This document shows positions 60,768 to 64,000 of a DNA stretch of 64,000 bases, in pieces. The DNA lies in assembly GCA_017469945.1 (NCBI GenBank), contig JAFUFI010000006.1, positions 62,001 to 126,000 on the forward strand, in the 5' to 3' direction. Positions within the stretch are counted from its first letter, which is position 1. Each line of letters starts with the position of its first letter. This stretch comes from Lachnospiraceae bacterium (GTDB taxonomy: Bacteria > Bacillota > Clostridia > Lachnospirales > Lachnospiraceae). A program made the translations under genes and the position numbers. The notes beneath the pieces were generated by a model. The model had not been told where the DNA came from, did no database searches, and worked only from the letters and a program-made list of their open reading frames with translations.

Positions 60768-61694
60768 ATGAATAGGAATGAATTCTTTGAAGCTGTGAAG
60801 ACCGGCGTACTTGAGAACCTTAAGAAAACAGACAATACGCTGGAAGCTACAATTAGCAAGGTTACTAAGTTAAACAACATCGTATATACTGGACTATCCT
60901 TTAAGAGCCAGACTACCCGAGTAGCGCCTGTCGTCTACCTCGATGAATTCTTCGCGCGCTTCTCAGATGATGACCTTTCGCTTGATGATATCATTGATCG
61001 GGTATCTGAGATATACAAGACACATGCAGCAGACAGTCAGGATATCGATGTTGGCGGTATTACAGATTACAATGCAATCAAGGATAAGATTGCCCCCGCA
61101 ATCTGCAATGCCGAGAGATGTAAGGATTATTTGAAAGATGCTCCTCACGAGCAATTCTGCGATCTTGCTATCTATTTCCGCGTCATTGTCGACATTCGTG
61201 ATGGAGAAGGCTCTGTACTAGTGAGCAATCAGCTCATGAATTCATGGAACGTAGGCCTCGATGATATCAAGTCACAGGCTTGGAAGAATTTAAAACGTGA
61301 TAATCCTCCATCATTCAAAACTATGTATGATGTACTGAAGGAATCAATACCCGCATTTGCAGATGTCGCTCTTCCTGAAGAGACCGACGATTCATGTAGC
61401 ATGCATGTACTCACGAACCACTCCAAAACCGCGGGGGCCGTATATATGGCTGATACTTCTGTTCTCGAAGGCATAGCCGGAGAAATGGATTCGGATCTGA
61501 TTATCCTTCCCTCCTCGCGGCACGAACTAATAATCTTACCAATTGCCATGGCCGAGACCCCCGACAAGCTGGCTGATCTGAAGTCTATGGTGACAGAAAT
61601 CAACCACAACGGTACCGTTTCAGATGAAGATTTTCTCGGAGATTCGGTCTACGTATATCATCGCGAGGCTGGCACTGTGGAGATTGCAGCCTAA
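60768..61694 (+). CDS. DUF5688 family protein
   Basis: 308 residues of the DUF5688 family, found mostly in Lachnospiraceae-type bacteria and often in accessory regions. It starts MNRNEFFEAVKTGVLENL, has the conserved-looking VVYLDEFFARFSDD, an AIYFRVIVDI core, and a late VHREAG-like segment. Function unknown. GGAGGAAAAACT precedes the ATG. The next gene starts 68 bases on, so it is probably first in the AAA+ operon. Confidence 0.8.
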   Translation: MNRNEFFEAVKTGVLENLKKTDNTLEATISKVTKLNNIVYTGLSFKSQTTRVAPVVYLDEFFARFSDDDLSLDDIIDRVSEIYKTHAADSQDIDVGGITDYNAIKDKIAPAICNAERCKDYLKDAPHEQFCDLAIYFRVIVDIRDGEGSVLVSNQLMNSWNVGLDDIKSQAWKNLKRDNPPSFKTMYDVLKESIPAFADVALPEETDDSCSMHVLTNHSKTAGAVYMADTSVLEGIAGEMDSDLIILPSSRHELIILPIAMAETPDKLADLKSMVTEINHNGTVSDEDFLGDSVYVYHREAGTVEIAA

Positions 61695-61762
61695 TATGCA
61701 TGAGCCAGGGCGTTTATGCGCCTTGGCTCTTTTTACATATGATATTTGAAAGGAGAATCCTC

Positions 61763-62755
61763 ATGAATGATCGAACAGCGCCTTGGGATATACCCGAGGT
61801 TGATTTCTATTCTCCTGATTTTATCCCGCCTCAGGACAACAGTATAAACAAACACATACTTAATTCTCCCAAAAACATTTACAATTACCTGTCAGAACGT
61901 TGTTACGGGCAGGAAGAGTACAAAAAAGCCTTATCAATCTTCGTGTACAGAGCATTGCAAGGCATCCAATCAGGAAAAGTCATGCTGGTCTCCTCACCTT
62001 CCGGCACCGGAAAGACCTACATGGCGACAGTTCTCTCTGAGCTTTTTGATCCCCAGCACGTAGCCATCACGGATTGTTCCGGAATGGTTGCTACCGGGTA
62101 CCGTTCCGGCAATTATGTAACTACACCCTTGACTCAATTCGCCACCATTACTGATGATAAGCCCTGTTTCGTATTTTATGACGAATGGGATAAGCTGCTC
62201 TACAAGAGCAATAATGCTTGGCAAGAAACTAATCTAATCTCTGAATTTTTAAAAATCACAGATTCGCATTCCACCAAGATAAGCATCAACACAGATGAAA
62301 AGAAGCCGATTTCTATTGACTCAAAGCGAATTTTTTATATATTTCTCGGCTCTTTTTCCGACATAAGCAGCCGGATGCAAAAATCCAAGCCTATAGGCTT
62401 CAACGCTGATATTGGCTCTTCGGGTTCCGGATTGCACACTCAAGTAACAAAAGAGCAGATCTTAGAGCTTCTACCCCCGGAGCTTCAGGGCCGAATATCT
62501 AAAATTATTACGGTCCCATCAATGACTGAACAAGATTTTGTGACTATGTTCAAAGACCCAAGATACAATCCCGCCTCGCAGCTGGCACGTGAACTAGGTA
62601 TTTCTATTACTGTCTCTACAAAAAGAATGCGTCAATTTGCCAAGTATGCTTTCGAGAGCGGTACGGGCGTCCGCGGAGTTCGGAATGCCATTTTGGAAGA
62701 GGTCGATAAGGCTTTTTTCGCCAACCCGAACATGCCAGGAATCTACATCAAGTAA
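61763..62755 (+). CDS. ClpX-like AAA+ ATPase
   Basis: 330 residues. Walker A SSPSGTGKTYMATVL near residue 80, Walker B CFVFYDEWDKL near 135, sensor region FYIFLGSFSDISSR and a C-terminal lid with GTGVRGVRNAILEE, closest in layout to ClpX/HslU-type unfoldases. It lacks a ClpX zinc-binding N-domain. No ClpP gene is seen in the window. The ATG at 61763 follows AGGAGAATCCTC. Probably a motor acting with the two following proteins. Confidence 0.85.
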   Translation: MNDRTAPWDIPEVDFYSPDFIPPQDNSINKHILNSPKNIYNYLSERCYGQEEYKKALSIFVYRALQGIQSGKVMLVSSPSGTGKTYMATVLSELFDPQHVAITDCSGMVATGYRSGNYVTTPLTQFATITDDKPCFVFYDEWDKLLYKSNNAWQETNLISEFLKITDSHSTKISINTDEKKPISIDSKRIFYIFLGSFSDISSRMQKSKPIGFNADIGSSGSGLHTQVTKEQILELLPPELQGRISKIITVPSMTEQDFVTMFKDPRYNPASQLARELGISITVSTKRMRQFAKYAFESGTGVRGVRNAILEEVDKAFFANPNMPGIYIK

Positions 62756-62770
62756 GAAAGGAACTCTCAT

Positions 62771-63499
62771 ATGGCATCGTATATAACCCCACCGGAAATT
62801 CACGACATCTTGGAAAGATTTGCTAATACTACTATTGAAGCGATCCTTCATAAACCATATGTGAAGCTGGCTCTCAACAAATTAAGGTTTGTCCCCATCA
62901 CTATGGGGCTCACTCATTTTCTGCTCCCGGATATGCCTATCGTTGACCTCATCCAGATGGGAATATGCATGGTAGAACAGATAACAACCGGCAATGTTCT
63001 CGATGAAACCTCTTTTTATCGTATATTGGCAGCCAGAAATATCATTTTCTTGCTTAATAAGGCTTATGATTTCAATCCAAATGTAAGAGATTATTATGGC
63101 CTGACAATTAAACAGGTCTTAGATCCGGTAAAACAAGATGCTTTTGTCCGGAAAACTGATTATGCCAAGATACTTAAAAGACTCTCACTGTGTGAAACCA
63201 ACACCATACATGATCTGGCCGGTACCATCCTGACACATCTTGAACCAATAACAGAGATGGCCAACCGAAAAAGTGAAGTATGTATATTCAGCGACAATCA
63301 AAACGCCGAATCGGACATATTAGTCGCGTTTGAGCTTTATCACCTGTTCTTTTCTCTGTATTTCTCAAATGTACTTCCGGAAAGCTTTTCTGAAGAGGTT
63401 CTTAACGAAAAGTATCACACCCGCGAGTTCATCGACGACAATGAAAAACTATCTATTACGATAGTCCGTATCAATCCGGAAGGAGATGATGACACTTGA
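62771..63499 (+). CDS. Uncharacterised protein of the AAA+ operon
   Basis: 242 residues, not recognised. Mixed helical, with a hydrophobic stretch (FVPITMGLTHFLLPDMPIVD) that may be buried rather than membrane. A segment with Asp/Asn/Glu (SDNQNAESDILV) lies late in the chain and the end is acidic (EGDDDT). It starts 15 bases after the ATPase gene with AAGGAACTCTCAT upstream, and its stop overlaps the next TTG start. Confidence 0.65.
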   Translation: MASYITPPEIHDILERFANTTIEAILHKPYVKLALNKLRFVPITMGLTHFLLPDMPIVDLIQMGICMVEQITTGNVLDETSFYRILAARNIIFLLNKAYDFNPNVRDYYGLTIKQVLDPVKQDAFVRKTDYAKILKRLSLCETNTIHDLAGTILTHLEPITEMANRKSEVCIFSDNQNAESDILVAFELYHLFFSLYFSNVLPESFSEEVLNEKYHTREFIDDNEKLSITIVRINPEGDDDT

Positions 63500-63846
63500 A
63501 GATAAAATATAGCTTGGATTCTAACAGTTTACCCAAGAAGATAAGTATAATTCAGAGCCAAGATGAAGATATTACGTATCTTGCCGATATTTCAAAGCGA
63601 TTACTCATCGAAAATCCGAGTTTGGATTTCGCAAGCGCCGCAAAGCTGGGATTAATGGATCAATACGATGACCTTCAGTATCAAAAGATGCTGACAGTAG
63701 CCAAACGTCTTAATCTGCTTTTTTATGATGAGGAAAAGAAGCGTCCCTTGCCCGAAATCGGTCTATTCGACCTTACCATCCGTCTCCTTTATGAATACCT
63801 TTTAAATCATCACGACGAAGCGAGCCGGACAATACCCTACTTTTAA
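63496..63846 (+). CDS. Uncharacterised small protein of the AAA+ operon
   Basis: 116 residues, no recognised family. It appears to use a TTG start whose TTGA overlaps the stop of the preceding gene; GGAAGGAG is upstream. The predicted fold is helical with a charged surface. It probably acts in complex with its co-translated neighbour; this is inference. Confidence 0.6.
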   Translation: MKIKYSLDSNSLPKKISIIQSQDEDITYLADISKRLLIENPSLDFASAAKLGLMDQYDDLQYQKMLTVAKRLNLLFYDEEKKRPLPEIGLFDLTIRLLYEYLLNHHDEASRTIPYF

Positions 63847-63858
63847 GGAGGATTCATC

Positions 63859-64000
63859 ATGAATGAAAACAAAAAGGAAAAATCTATCAAAGAATGTGAA
63901 CAGGACTTTAAGAATAAAGTATTTGGCGCCTTACAGCAGCGGATTCCTGAAGCGAAAAGAGACGAGGATGGACTTTTAGTCATACCAGCGTCAGCGATAG
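63859..64000 (+). CDS. Partial unknown protein, cut by window edge
   Basis: An ATG at 63859 with AAGGAGG upstream opens a frame to the window end (47 codons seen). The N-terminus is Lys/Glu-rich (MNENKKEKSIKECEQD) then GALQQRIPEAKRDEDG. It is 12 bases after the previous gene and clearly continues the operon. Confidence 0.65.
   Translation, partial: MNENKKEKSIKECEQDFKNKVFGALQQRIPEAKRDEDGLLVIPASAI

Noticed and set aside
1..64000. CRISPR arrays, rRNA or tRNA genes
   Set aside because: No regularly spaced direct repeats, cloverleaf patterns or rRNA-like stretches were noticed on reading; a tRNA scan would be decisive.
60679..64000. Assignment of the AAA+ operon to a named defence system
   Set aside because: The motor has no protease, nuclease or reverse-transcriptase partner in view, so no known system can be claimed.

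Overview
The window looks like a chromosome segment of an anaerobic, low-to-medium GC member of the Bacillota, most likely a clostridial (Lachnospiraceae-like) bacterium. The evidence is strong AGGAGG ribosome sites, TTG and GTG starts, consensus sigma-A promoters, a SUF-CBD iron-sulfur system led by a DUF134 regulator, the GGGtGRT/NifU-like pair, DUF5688 and many Clostridia-type families. I see no rRNA, tRNA or CRISPR array. The genus cannot be fixed from the sequence alone.

Layout. 1-3.5 kb: DUF134-sufC-sufB-sufD (minus), with a palindrome-rich promoter. 3.6-8.3 kb: a membrane protein, trxB-trxA, a YlmH-type S4 protein and a DegV protein (plus). 8.3-17.7 kb: a signalling block (minus) made of a large secreted FecR/leucine-rich-repeat protein, an NHL-repeat protein, a CHASE2 adenylate cyclase and a chemotaxis receptor. 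17.9-21.4 kb: a NifU-like/GGGtGRT pair facing a peroxide-defence cluster (glutathione peroxidase, flavodoxin, OhrR-type regulator). 21.4-25.6 kb: a GAF/HD-GYP protein, two metallo-beta-lactamase-fold proteins and an anion permease.

25.6-37.8 kb is a thirteen-gene, same-strand array: LuxR regulator, PII protein, PotABCD-type transporter, two ornithine-cyclodeaminase paralogues, a multi-subunit FAD/Fe-S amine or amino-acid oxidoreductase and an iron alcohol dehydrogenase. It reads as uptake and oxidation of a polyamine, amine or opine-like compound, with the aldehyde reduced at the end. Both the LuxR and the PII genes are preceded by a terminator-like hairpin inside the predicted leader.

37.9-45.6 kb holds transport and housekeeping genes. 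Two palindromic GC-rich repeats sit exactly at gene borders around an ABC transporter pair. From about 45.6 kb the content becomes accessory: a DinD pair controlled by face-to-face consensus promoters, Nudix and nitrilase-like enzymes, and an acetyltransferase behind a leader peptide and attenuator. These are followed by a large serine recombinase coupled to a Fic protein, and a SAP-protein/ion-channel/CFI-box cluster. The window ends in an operon with DUF5688, a ClpX-like AAA+ ATPase and three unrecognised proteins; this and the DinD switch are the best candidates for undescribed systems.
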